Assembly (NCBI GenBank): GCA_015485035.1
Contig: WFUI01000096.1
Coordinates: 1 to 19,312, forward strand
Source: Mariprofundus sp.
GTDB lineage: Bacteria > Pseudomonadota > Zetaproteobacteria > Mariprofundales > Mariprofundaceae
Direction of reading: 5' to 3'
DNA: 19,312 nucleotides
Positions 7,374-16,020 of this stretch are shown here, in pieces (the first letter of the stretch is position 1; each line of letters opens with the position of its first letter). The position numbers and the translations under genes are program-made. The notes beneath the pieces are model-generated. The model was not told the origin of the DNA and searched no databases. It was given only the letters and a program-made list of their open reading frames with translations.

Positions 7374-10106
7374 TTATACGGGGGAAGAATCCGTATGTGT
7401 CAGCCCCATATCTTGCAAAAACCGCTGCATGATCGGTTCCGCCTGATAGTCATAACTGCGCCGAACAGCATTCTTCTGCATCATGGATCGATGTGCAGCA
7501 TCGCCAAAAAAGCTGGCGACCTGTACGGCCATGGATTCAATATCTTCCACCAGATAACCATTGATTCCATGCTGAATAATATCTTTGGGGCCTTTGCAAT
7601 TGTACGCGATGACCGGCATGCCGTAGGTGAATGCTTCCAACACAACATTACCAAAGGTGTCAAAGCGGGATGGAAACACAAACAGATCAAGACCGGCATA
7701 CAACGATTTCATCCGGGCCTTGTCGACCCAGCCCAGAAACAGCGCATCAGGTAACACTTTTTTCAGTTCCGCTTCGGCAGGCCCCGTTCCGGCAATCACA
7801 ACCCTGACATCAGGCACGGATTGTCGGATACGGGCAACCATCTCTGGAAGGTCAAACAATCCCTTTTCCCGACTCAGTCGACCGGCATACAGTAATACGG
7901 GCAAATCATCGCTTGCACCATCAAACAGCTCGCTTTTGCTGACGGCCTGAACAGCAGGATCTGGCGGCTGCGTGTGGTGCGCTGTCAAAAATACCCTGTC
8001 GTTATCCAGCTGCATCTGGTGTCCGGTCAGCCAGCTCCGGTGCTCATTGTTGAGCACGAATACACCGGTATATTGCTGATAGAAGAAGCGTAGAAAGCGG
8101 CGAATACGATCCCGTTCGTGCTGACTGAGGTCGGTATTATCCTTGATAAAGTCGATCCAGTCCGTATGCATAAAGAAGTATCCGGGCACATTGAACATCG
8201 ACTTGATCAACAAAGAGACCAATGCCATCGGCCCTTCGGTGGAACAGACAATGCGATCATACCCCCCCTCATAGAAGATACGGGCTACTTCCATGAAATC
8301 AGGCAGACGGAACTCCTGCTCACCAAAATCCGCTACGGAAAAACTGGTAAGCGGACGCACCACATGCAAATGCGGCTCTGGTTCGACATCAGCATGGCAA
8401 ATCAGAAAATCAACCGGCAAGTCGGCACGCTGAATTTCCCTGAGTTTCCCGCTTAGCGAACTCGATACGCCGTTTTTATCACGCAGGGTATCGGTCAGAT
8501 ACAAAGCACGCCTGGGGTGTTCGGCACTGCCGATATGTGCAGCAAAATCGTTCAGGAAGCGTCGGTTCTGATACAGCAGACGCGTGCTGGCAAATGTCGT
8601 GCCCAGCAGGATAATGCTGACCAGCACCGGAAAGGACAGACTATCCAGCAGCTTGCCGATATTCAGACCGCTGAACCCCGGCTTGCTGTGACCACCATCG
8701 AACAAACCGGTCAACTGGCTGGGAATCTCGAACTTGCGGGCAATTTCCTCGGTTGAAAAGTTCTCCAGCTTGTTATCCGCATTGATCAATGATGCTTTTT
8801 TTACACGCTTGATCATGAGCAGATTCAGCTCGGTAAACAGCCTGGGGATGGTCTGATTCACCGTTTTGATAAATTCTTCAGGTGATTTGTTTTTACTTGC
8901 ACTGATCTGCTCAAGATATCTGATACAGAAACGGTAATCTTTTTTGGTATTCCATTTGACCAGTTTGCTGAGTTTCCTGCCCTGCAATGCGGCATGAATA
9001 CAATCGTAGAATTTCTGTGTATTCCTGTGCTTCTGCATTTCCAGCAACAGATTACTGATGGCAAAACAGGCCAGTTTATCCGATGTTTCACCGCGATGAA
9101 ACATGATACGTAACAGACCCGGGTCTTCAATATGCGTCGCAACCTGTGAAAAATAATCCAGCAGGGCAATATTCAGTTTCTGATTTTCCGCCACATAGCC
9201 GAAAGGCACAATACGATTGTCACGAATAGCCTCCAGAGCCAGCTCTGATGGCTTGCTGGTTTTAAGCCGTTTGGAAAGATCGGGCACATACAGATACGAA
9301 CCGCACTCACCGGCAAAAATCCCCATATGATCATCCGAACCGCCCGTAAGCACTTTCGGCCGGTCCGGGTCGACGCCGAAATCAGCGGGATCCAAACCAT
9401 GTTTCCCGGCATAGCTGCGGATTTTTTCAGGTGTCAGACTGTTGACCCAGTTGAGCGTCAGCACACTCTGCCACTGGTCCCGCTGCCCGTTCAGAACTTC
9501 AAAGCGTTCAAACAACACAGCCAGTTTTTCAAACAGTTCCAGGTCAATATGTTCATTGCGTGTATAGAAATACATCGGATGCGGCAATATAACCGGGATA
9601 TCGTGCGCTGCGGTATAGCGCAGGAACTGGTAAATATCACCGCGACTACCCTTCAATACAACTTCCTGCTCGGGTGTAAACCCGTAGGTTAAAACATGCA
9701 CAAACAAATCATATTCGGGGAAATGGCAGGTGAACTCGGCGGCAGCCAGAACATCCTGCCCCTTTTCCATCAGCTCCCAGCAGGATCGGGCATTATTATG
9801 ATTGGTCACCGTGATAACATCGCAACCATTGCCCTGCAAACATCGCACCAGATGTTTGGTTTTCAGCCAGGTTTCCGGCAAACCCAGAATGCGCCCCCAT
9901 AACTCATCAGGTACATCACTGTTGAAATCATGGCAGTGCAAATCCATGCGCAGGCAATCTTTCAGCGGAAACCTGTTTGTGGTCTGATCCAGATATTGAT
10001 TGAATTCAAGTTGCAGCGATTTTCGAAATGCGCTTGTCTGGCTACTCACAAAATCGATCACAGGCTGATCACTCCTCGACCGGCTGCTGGTCGACTCGAT
10101 GACCAT
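7374..10106 (-). CDS. PHP-domain phosphoesterase fused to GT4-family glycosyltransferase
   Basis: A 910-residue two-enzyme fusion. Residues ~54-300 form a PHP domain with the metal-binding set HxH (LHCHD, His57/His59), TNHNN, AEF, LPHPMYF and GGSDDHMG. A middle region with a hydrophobic helix near residues 490-509 leads to a GT4 glycosyltransferase: N-domain from ~533 (TDTLRDKNGVS, STEGPMALVS, MHTDWIDF) and C-domain from ~737 (LLYAGRLSREKG, VVIAGTGP). The EX7E motif reads DTFGNVVLE, with Asp816 in place of the first Glu and Glu824 kept. The HTD and NGVS motifs recall lipid-sugar transferases such as the SqdX or PimB type. It overlaps the end of the aminotransferase gene by 38 bases. The ATG at 10104-10106 is preceded directly by an in-frame GTG; neither has a clear ribosome site. 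The sugar donor, acceptor and PHP substrate are unknown. Confidence 0.88.
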   Translation of the reverse strand: MVIESTSSRSRSDQPVIDFVSSQTSAFRKSLQLEFNQYLDQTTNRFPLKDCLRMDLHCHDFNSDVPDELWGRILGLPETWLKTKHLVRCLQGNGCDVITVTNHNNARSCWELMEKGQDVLAAAEFTCHFPEYDLFVHVLTYGFTPEQEVVLKGSRGDIYQFLRYTAAHDIPVILPHPMYFYTRNEHIDLELFEKLAVLFERFEVLNGQRDQWQSVLTLNWVNSLTPEKIRSYAGKHGLDPADFGVDPDRPKVLTGGSDDHMGIFAGECGSYLYVPDLSKRLKTSKPSELALEAIRDNRIVPFGYVAENQKLNIALLDYFSQVATHIEDPGLLRIMFHRGETSDKLACFAISNLLLEMQKHRNTQKFYDCIHAALQGRKLSKLVKWNTKKDYRFCIRYLEQISASKNKSPEEFIKTVNQTIPRLFTELNLLMIKRVKKASLINADNKLENFSTEEIARKFEIPSQLTGLFDGGHSKPGFSGLNIGKLLDSLSFPVLVSIILLGTTFASTRLLYQNRRFLNDFAAHIGSAEHPRRALYLTDTLRDKNGVSSSLSGKLREIQRADLPVDFLICHADVEPEPHLHVVRPLTSFSVADFGEQEFRLPDFMEVARIFYEGGYDRIVCSTEGPMALVSLLIKSMFNVPGYFFMHTDWIDFIKDNTDLSQHERDRIRRFLRFFYQQYTGVFVLNNEHRSWLTGHQMQLDNDRVFLTAHHTQPPDPAVQAVSKSELFDGASDDLPVLLYAGRLSREKGLFDLPEMVARIRQSVPDVRVVIAGTGPAEAELKKVLPDALFLGWVDKARMKSLYAGLDLFVFPSRFDTFGNVVLEAFTYGMPVIAYNCKGPKDIIQHGINGYLVEDIESMAVQVASFFGDAAHRSMMQKNAVRRSYDYQAEPIMQRFLQDMGLTHTDSSPV

Positions 10107-11781
10107 CACGTCGATGCTGTGGTTTCAGCATCGGGAAGCGTGCATACAGCATGTCTTTCAACATCTGTCGTTTAATAGTCTTATTGCTCAGTTCCGGACT
10201 TTGCCACCACCAACCACCCTGCTGCATTTTTTCCGCCGCACTGACAAAACGATTCATTACCTGCAGGTAATCATCATCGTTGAAATTAAGGCTCATGATC
10301 ACCCGGCCTGTACCAATCCAGCTTAAATTGAGCCCTTCAGCCCGCAAGTAGTACTGGTACATCCAGTTGTAACGTGATGGCCGGGTATAAAGAATTGTCC
10401 AGACCGATGATATATTGGCAATACGAAGCGGCAGTTCGGCCTCCCTGAATCGATAATTCAGCTGATAGACCCGCTCATTCCACAAAACGTCGACTTGTTG
10501 ATACATATGCTGATATTCAGGTAATGCGATGCGGTTCAGAAATTCATTCATCGTTGCCATTATATAAGGGTGCGAATTGAATGTGCCGCGCGCAAATGAA
10601 ACCTTCAGTGGCTGTTCATCAGTAAAGCGCTTCATCAAGACATGTTTTCCGCACAACACCCCGACCGGCAATCCACCCCCCAGCGTTTTTCCGTAAGTGA
10701 CCATATCCGCCTGAATATTGAAATATTCCTGAGCGCCCCGATAAGCCAACCGGAAACCGGAGAAAACTTCATCAAATATCAGGACAATCGAACGCCGCGC
10801 GCAAACATCCCGCAGCTGTTTTAGCCAGCCCGTATAAGCAGCCCGATCAAAAGCAGCATGGCGATCGCTGCTGATCAATGCGGTATCACTGGCCGCATTT
10901 GCATTCGGATGCAGTGCCTGCAAAGGGTTAATGAGTACACAGGCAATATCATTGCGGGTTTCCAATACCTTTAGCGTAGCCTCGCTCATATCACTCAGGG
11001 TATACACATCGCTGGTTTTACGTTCATTGCCGATCCCCGGCTGAACGCCGTCCCACCATCCGTGATAAGCCCCGCACAGTCGGACAAGGTGCGTTTTACC
11101 GGTATGATAACGAGCCAGACGTACGGCCTGCATCACCGCCTCTGTGCCGGACATGTGAAAAGATACCTCATCCAGCCCTGAAATATTTTTCAGTTTTTCA
11201 ACATTATCCCGTATGACTGGATGATAAGGACCCAGAACCGGCCCCAGTTTTTTCACCTTTTCCCATGCACTTTCCATGCAATCCTTGTAAAAATCATACC
11301 CGAACACGTTCACGCCATAAGAGCCGCTCAGGTCATAGCTCCAGTTACCATCCAGATCCTTCATCCTGACGCCTTCCGTTTCTTCAACGACCGCACCCAG
11401 CTTCAAATACTTTTGCACATAATTGCGATAAGGAAACGGAACCCGATATGCATTGGTGAAATGCACATCCGAAACAGAGGACTCCAAGGATTCATTGAAC
11501 GCAATGCTTTGGGGTGATTTATCTTTCAGCAAACCGGCCAGCTGATGAAATGCCTCCCGCCGCTGCAAACTTATATTCTCCGGTGAACCATCACTGCTGA
11601 AAAAATGTTGTTCGTTATACTCGAAAAATGGAATTTGGCCGGCAATCCGCCTGGACCACTTGGAATGCCCGGCCAGCGAGCGGTGTTTGGCCCGGGACAG
11701 TCTGAGACGAATCCATATTTTGTAACCCAGTATTAGCGTAAAAACCAAACCAATGATGCCAAAAGCAAAAGGTGCATACAT
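10069..11781 (-). CDS. Membrane-anchored class III PLP aminotransferase (GSA-aminotransferase-like)
   Basis: A 570-residue PLP enzyme related to glutamate-1-semialdehyde 2,1-aminomutase. Seen motifs: SGTEAVMQAVRLAR at 211-224, AYHGWWDG at 238-245, FDEVFSGFR with Asp337, and TYGKTLGGGLPVG with the Schiff-base Lys365. It differs from HemL in having about 130 extra N-terminal residues that begin with a transmembrane helix (residues 3-20, then a basic stretch), which would tether the enzyme to the inner membrane and suggests a lipid or membrane-bound substrate. It is the first gene of the four-gene cluster, with a promoter and palindrome directly upstream, and its end overlaps the PHP-glycosyltransferase gene. 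The C-terminal ~40 residues are basic and specific to this protein. A heme-pathway role is unlikely given the anchor and neighbours; the true amino donor and acceptor are unknown. Confidence 0.88.
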   Translation of the reverse strand: MYAPFAFGIIGLVFTLILGYKIWIRLRLSRAKHRSLAGHSKWSRRIAGQIPFFEYNEQHFFSSDGSPENISLQRREAFHQLAGLLKDKSPQSIAFNESLESSVSDVHFTNAYRVPFPYRNYVQKYLKLGAVVEETEGVRMKDLDGNWSYDLSGSYGVNVFGYDFYKDCMESAWEKVKKLGPVLGPYHPVIRDNVEKLKNISGLDEVSFHMSGTEAVMQAVRLARYHTGKTHLVRLCGAYHGWWDGVQPGIGNERKTSDVYTLSDMSEATLKVLETRNDIACVLINPLQALHPNANAASDTALISSDRHAAFDRAAYTGWLKQLRDVCARRSIVLIFDEVFSGFRLAYRGAQEYFNIQADMVTYGKTLGGGLPVGVLCGKHVLMKRFTDEQPLKVSFARGTFNSHPYIMATMNEFLNRIALPEYQHMYQQVDVLWNERVYQLNYRFREAELPLRIANISSVWTILYTRPSRYNWMYQYYLRAEGLNLSWIGTGRVIMSLNFNDDDYLQVMNRFVSAAEKMQQGGWWWQSPELSNKTIKRQMLKDMLYARFPMLKPQHRRDGHRVDQQPVEE

Positions 11782-11797
11782 ATTGTACCGTCACTTC

Positions 11798-11814
11798 GTG
11801 TCATATTTTGACAC
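11798..11814. promoter_or_regulatory. Palindromic operator candidate GTGTCA-N5-TGACAC
   Basis: Perfect 6-base arms, GTGTCA at 11798-11803 and TGACAC at 11809-11814, lying 17-33 bases ahead of the aminotransferase ATG and covering the predicted transcription start. A further TGACAC at 11832-11837 is a direct copy of the right arm 23 bases away. The position over the start site suits a repressor. No regulator gene is present in the window. Confidence 0.45.
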
Positions 11815-11820
11815 ATCATA
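11815..11820 (-). promoter_or_regulatory. Extended -10 promoter of the aminotransferase-led operon
   Basis: On the minus strand the sequence reads TGTTATGAT, that is a TATGAT -10 box with the upstream TGn of extended -10 promoters. The -35 region (about 11838-11843) has no good TTGACA match, as often seen with extended -10 promoters. The predicted start would be near 11808, giving a leader of about 27 bases. Confidence 0.45.
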
Positions 11821-11920
11821 ACATCCAATTGTGACACGCATGTTGCACGCAGCTATCGGTGCCGGACGAGCAATCAGATTTCCCGCATGTGGACCTGCTG
11901 TTTTATCCGGGCATCACCAT

Positions 11921-12799
11921 TCAATTCTTTTGATTCTGCCCTGATACCGAACAATGGTTATCATCGCAACCTGTCTCCGGCTGCAGGGTTGCATGTTCAA
12001 TATCATACTGCTTCAGTATTTTAAGCAGCGCGGGCAGCAGTTCTGTCCAATGCGCCATCTCATCTATGCCGATATGAGCGGACATTGCCAGCTTGCCTGC
12101 CGGTAATCGCCAGATATGAATATGGTGAATGCCTGTAACGCCTTCTACAGCCTGCATCGCTCCCTCCATTGCACCTGGATCGACGCCCTGTGGTACCGCT
12201 TCCATCAGTTCCAGTGTCGTTTCGCGCACCAGTCGCCAGCCACCCCAGGCCAGTATTCCGGCAACAATAAAGGAAAGGATCGGATCTATCGGCATCCAGC
12301 CGGTTAATAGAATCACGCCACCGGCAACAATGGCGGCAACAGAACCCAGCGCATCCCCCAGCACATGCCAGTAGGCGGCACGTGTATTGATATCATGGCT
12401 GCCGTGCAACCAGCGCATTACGATCAGATTGATGATCAGGCCGAGCGCTGCAATCCATAACACCATACCACCCTGAACGACCGGAGGGTTGGCCAACCGC
12501 CCTGCTGCCTCCCAGACAATCCAGCCGCTGAGAAACCACAGCATTAAACCGTTCACCTGCGCAGCCAGCACCTTGGCGCGACCGTAACCATAGGTCATTT
12601 GCCTGTGAGCAGGCCGCCCGGCAATACGCCCGGCAAACATGGCTAATCCCAGCGCTGCGACATCCGAAACCATGTGGCCTGCATCTGCCAGCAATGCCAG
12701 CGAATTGGCCATCAACCCGCCAACCAGTTCCACCACAGCGAACGCCGCCGTCAACCAGAAGGCGGCGTTCAATGCATGGTGATGATGAACATGGCTCAT
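11921..12799 (-). CDS. czcD: Cation diffusion facilitator, CzcD-type metal/proton antiporter
   Basis: Inner-membrane exporter of Zn2+-like divalent cations from cytoplasm to periplasm. The 292-residue protein has about six membrane helices and the two intramembrane HxxxD metal sites: ADAGHMVSD (His42/Asp46) in TM2 and HVLGDALG (His145/Asp149) in TM5. It also has the family's SLALLADA motif, a His-rich N-terminus (HVHHHH) and a cytoplasmic C-terminal domain containing HHIHIWRL. The chosen ATG at 12797-12799 lies three codons inside an in-frame GTG at 12808; neither has a clear ribosome site. It follows the RND pump gene by about 48 bases, matching the czcCBA-czcD order, and would feed the periplasmic intake of that pump. 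No strong terminator was seen after it. Confidence 0.9.
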   Translation of the reverse strand: MSHVHHHHALNAAFWLTAAFAVVELVGGLMANSLALLADAGHMVSDVAALGLAMFAGRIAGRPAHRQMTYGYGRAKVLAAQVNGLMLWFLSGWIVWEAAGRLANPPVVQGGMVLWIAALGLIINLIVMRWLHGSHDINTRAAYWHVLGDALGSVAAIVAGGVILLTGWMPIDPILSFIVAGILAWGGWRLVRETTLELMEAVPQGVDPGAMEGAMQAVEGVTGIHHIHIWRLPAGKLAMSAHIGIDEMAHWTELLPALLKILKQYDIEHATLQPETGCDDNHCSVSGQNQKN

Positions 12800-12847
12800 G
12801 AATGGCACACTATCAGCATTTACAACGCATAGAGCAAAGAAACAACA

Positions 12848-15800
12848 TCATGATTTATCACGTTCTTCTTTTAATTTATTGCTGCTAAAACGACCAAACA
12901 GGCACGGCAATACAAACAGCGTGAGCAGTGTGGAAGAAACAAGCCCGCCAACAACCACGGTTGCCAATGGTTTTTGAATTTCCGAACCAATCCCTGTCGC
13001 CAGCAGCAGGGGAACCAGGCCCAGTCCTGCAATCATCGCCGTCATCAATACCGGCCTTAAACGACTCTCTGCGCCATTGCATATGGCTTCATTGATATCA
13101 TTGCAATCATCCCAGTGCCGATTAATTGCATCGACCAGCACCACACCGTTCAGCACAGCCACGCCAAACAGGGCAATGAAACCGATACTCGATGGAACAG
13201 ACAAATACTGCCCTGATGCCCATAAAGCCAGAATGCCACCGATCAATGCCATCGGTACATTCAGCATAATCAGTGTGGCCTGACCCACGGAATGGAACAT
13301 GAAATAGAGCAACAGAAAGATCATTAATAATGACAATGGTACCACGATCATCAGCTTGGCCTGTGCCCGTTGCTGATTCTCGAACTGCCCACCGAACACC
13401 ACGGCATAACCCGGCGGCAGTTCGATTTCGTTCTGAATACGCTGATCCAGCTCTGCCACCAGAGAGCCCATATCCCGATCCTCCACATTGCTCTGAATCA
13501 CCACACGGCGCTGAACATCGTCACGCCTGATCATTGGCGGCCCCTGCTCCACATCAATCGATGCCACATCTTCCAGCCGTACCCAGCCGCCGTCAGGTGC
13601 TTGCAGAATCAGGTTGCCAATGGCTTTCGGGTTATCACGAAAACCCCTGGCTAAACGCACATAGATATTATAACGCTCGTTGCCTGAAATCACCTGCCCT
13701 GCAGTAGCTCCACCAATAGCATCCGCCACCAGATTCATCACATCATCCACCGGAATGCCGTAACGATCCAGCTTGCTGCGATCAGGACGAATCACCAACT
13801 GGGCTTCACCCTCAATCTGCTCCATCGCCACATCGCGCGTACCTTCAACCTGTTTGGTCAGTGTTTCGATCTTTTTGCCCATTTCGGCCAGCACTTTCAG
13901 ATCCGGTCCAAACAGTTTGATTGCCAGAGCCGCCTTGACGCCGGATATCAACTCATCAACACGCATGGCAATCGGCTGGGTAAATGCGATCAATAAACCC
14001 GGCACCACTTCCATTTTCTCGCGCATCAGCGTCTGCAGGGCCTGCCTGTCACTGGCGCTTGTCCATTCCGCGACCGGTTTTAAGCCAACAAACAGCTCGA
14101 CATTTGACACCGGTTCCGGATCGCCGCCGATTTCCGCACGCCCTATTCGGGCTGATACATAGGTCACCTCCGGAAATGCATCAATCAACACTTTCTCCAG
14201 CTTTCCTCCCATCTCTTTTGCATAGGATAACGAAGAAGATGGTGCCAGCGTAACACGAATCGCCAGCGTGCCTTCTTCCAGTTCAGGCACAAACTCCGTA
14301 CCCAGAAAAGGGACAATGGCAATGGTTAATACAAAGGCCACGGCTGCTCCACCCACCACGCGCTTACGCGCGTTCAAGGCAGAGCGGAGCAGGCGATGAT
14401 AAGCCCGGGCTATAGGCGCCAGCACAGGGCTCTCTTTGTGAACTACGCCTTTGGTAAAGGCATAGGTCGCCAACACCGGCATTACAAATATTGCCACCAG
14501 CAATGATGCAAACATGGCAAAGCAGATCGACAATGCCATCGGTGTAAACATCTTGCCTTCCACACCTTCCAGCGAGAACAGCGGTGTAAACACCAGCAGG
14601 ATAATAAGAACGGCAAACAGCACCGGCCGCACCACTTCTTTGGAGGCTTCGGTAATACGCAGTGGAATGCCTGCACTGTTTTCCCGGCCATGATTCCCCT
14701 TGGGCATTTTCTCCAGGTGTTTGAAGATATTTTCCACCATCACCACGGAACCATCAACCATCATACCGATGGCAATAGCCAGTCCACCGAGACTCATCAG
14801 ATTGGCCGAAATACCATAATGCTGCATCACCGCCAATGCTGATAATACTGAAATGGGTACGGACAGCAGCACCAGCGTCGCTGCCCGCACATTCATCAAA
14901 AACAGGAACAAAATGATGATAATCAGTACAAATGCTTCGATCAGCGCTTTTTCTACTGTCCACACCGCTTTATTGATCAAGTCGGATTGGTCATAAAACG
15001 GCTGAATCGTGACACCCTTCGGCATGGATTTCTGCACTATCTTCAGGCGGGATTTCACATCATCAATGGTATTTTTTGTATTGGCTCCAAAACGTTTCAG
15101 AACAATGCCAACCACCACTTCATCAAGGTCCTGAACCTGACCGGAAGCGGTGCGCTCCATCATCGTTACTGCGCCCTGACGAATTTCACCGCCAAAAGCC
15201 ACGGTTGCCACATCCCGCACACGAATTGATGTGCCATCAATGGTTTTAACCGGAATGGCCGCAATCGCGGCAAGCCCGTCTTTGCCGCTGGGCACCCAAC
15301 CCACGCCACGAATAACTAACTGTTCATCTCCCTGCGGCAGATACCAGCCACCGGCATTACGGTTGTTGGCTTCAATGGCACTGACCACATCACCCACATG
15401 CAGATTATAGGAAAGCAAACGCTCCGCATTCAGTTGCACCTGATATTGGCGCACCTCACCGCCGTAGGAGAGAATATCCGTCACGCCTTCAACCGGCATC
15501 AGCATCAGTTTGACTACCCAATCGTTCAATGCCCTGAGGGTCATTGCATCAAAACCGGCCGCCGGATCGGACTTGATGATATATTGAAACACCTGGCCAA
15601 GGCCTGATGTGTTCGGTCCGATCTTCGGTATGCCTGCCCAGGCAGGTACCGTTTGGCGGGCATCCTGAAGTTTCTGGAACACCAGCTGTCTGGCAAAATA
15701 GATATCCGTACCTTCTTTGAATACCACGGTAATCACAGATAATCCTGTTTTGGAGATCGAACGTACTTCTTCGACATCAGGCAAGGAATACATCACCGCC

Positions 15801-16009
15801 TCAATCGGGTAGGTGATGAGCTGCTCCACTTCTTCCGAGGCCAGACCCTGCGCTTCGGTATTAATCTGCACCTGCACATTGGTGACATCGGGAAAAGCAT
15901 CCAGATTCAACTTCGGCACGACAAATACCGCATAAGCCATGGAGCCGATCAACAGCATAAGGATCAGTAAACGGTTATTAACCGCCGCATCAATCATTTT
16001 TGTAAGCAT
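12848..16009 (-). CDS. czcA: Heavy-metal efflux RND pump, CzcA/CusA family
   Basis: Proton-driven inner-membrane pump of the HME-RND type, 1053 residues, the energised part of a tripartite complex with the adaptor and outer-membrane proteins encoded upstream. The N-terminal helix, ASEEVEQLITYPIE at 57-70, the periplasmic porter domains and the large hydrophobic blocks are intact. The TM4 motif reads AIAIGMMVDGSVVMVEN at 411-427: Asp419 and Glu426 of the CzcA charge relay are kept, but the first Asp (D402 of CzcA) is Ala413, as in CusA. The methionine cluster of Cu/Ag pumps is missing: the segments read GDPEPVSNVE and RVDELISG, the latter as in CzcA. This favours divalent cations but leaves the metal open. 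The ATG has an AGAGG ribosome site 8 bases ahead; the gap from the adaptor gene is 11 bases. Confidence 0.93.
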   Translation of the reverse strand: MLTKMIDAAVNNRLLILMLLIGSMAYAVFVVPKLNLDAFPDVTNVQVQINTEAQGLASEEVEQLITYPIEAVMYSLPDVEEVRSISKTGLSVITVVFKEGTDIYFARQLVFQKLQDARQTVPAWAGIPKIGPNTSGLGQVFQYIIKSDPAAGFDAMTLRALNDWVVKLMLMPVEGVTDILSYGGEVRQYQVQLNAERLLSYNLHVGDVVSAIEANNRNAGGWYLPQGDEQLVIRGVGWVPSGKDGLAAIAAIPVKTIDGTSIRVRDVATVAFGGEIRQGAVTMMERTASGQVQDLDEVVVGIVLKRFGANTKNTIDDVKSRLKIVQKSMPKGVTIQPFYDQSDLINKAVWTVEKALIEAFVLIIIILFLFLMNVRAATLVLLSVPISVLSALAVMQHYGISANLMSLGGLAIAIGMMVDGSVVMVENIFKHLEKMPKGNHGRENSAGIPLRITEASKEVVRPVLFAVLIILLVFTPLFSLEGVEGKMFTPMALSICFAMFASLLVAIFVMPVLATYAFTKGVVHKESPVLAPIARAYHRLLRSALNARKRVVGGAAVAFVLTIAIVPFLGTEFVPELEEGTLAIRVTLAPSSSLSYAKEMGGKLEKVLIDAFPEVTYVSARIGRAEIGGDPEPVSNVELFVGLKPVAEWTSASDRQALQTLMREKMEVVPGLLIAFTQPIAMRVDELISGVKAALAIKLFGPDLKVLAEMGKKIETLTKQVEGTRDVAMEQIEGEAQLVIRPDRSKLDRYGIPVDDVMNLVADAIGGATAGQVISGNERYNIYVRLARGFRDNPKAIGNLILQAPDGGWVRLEDVASIDVEQGPPMIRRDDVQRRVVIQSNVEDRDMGSLVAELDQRIQNEIELPPGYAVVFGGQFENQQRAQAKLMIVVPLSLLMIFLLLYFMFHSVGQATLIMLNVPMALIGGILALWASGQYLSVPSSIGFIALFGVAVLNGVVLVDAINRHWDDCNDINEAICNGAESRLRPVLMTAMIAGLGLVPLLLATGIGSEIQKPLATVVVGGLVSSTLLTLFVLPCLFGRFSSNKLKEERDKS

Positions 16010-16020
16010 GATCGATACCT

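Noticed and set aside
10069-11781. Calling this gene hemL (heme pathway aminomutase)
   Set aside because: The catalytic fold matches, but the membrane anchor, long N-terminal extension, overlap with a glycosyltransferase gene and overall neighbourhood argue against a heme role.
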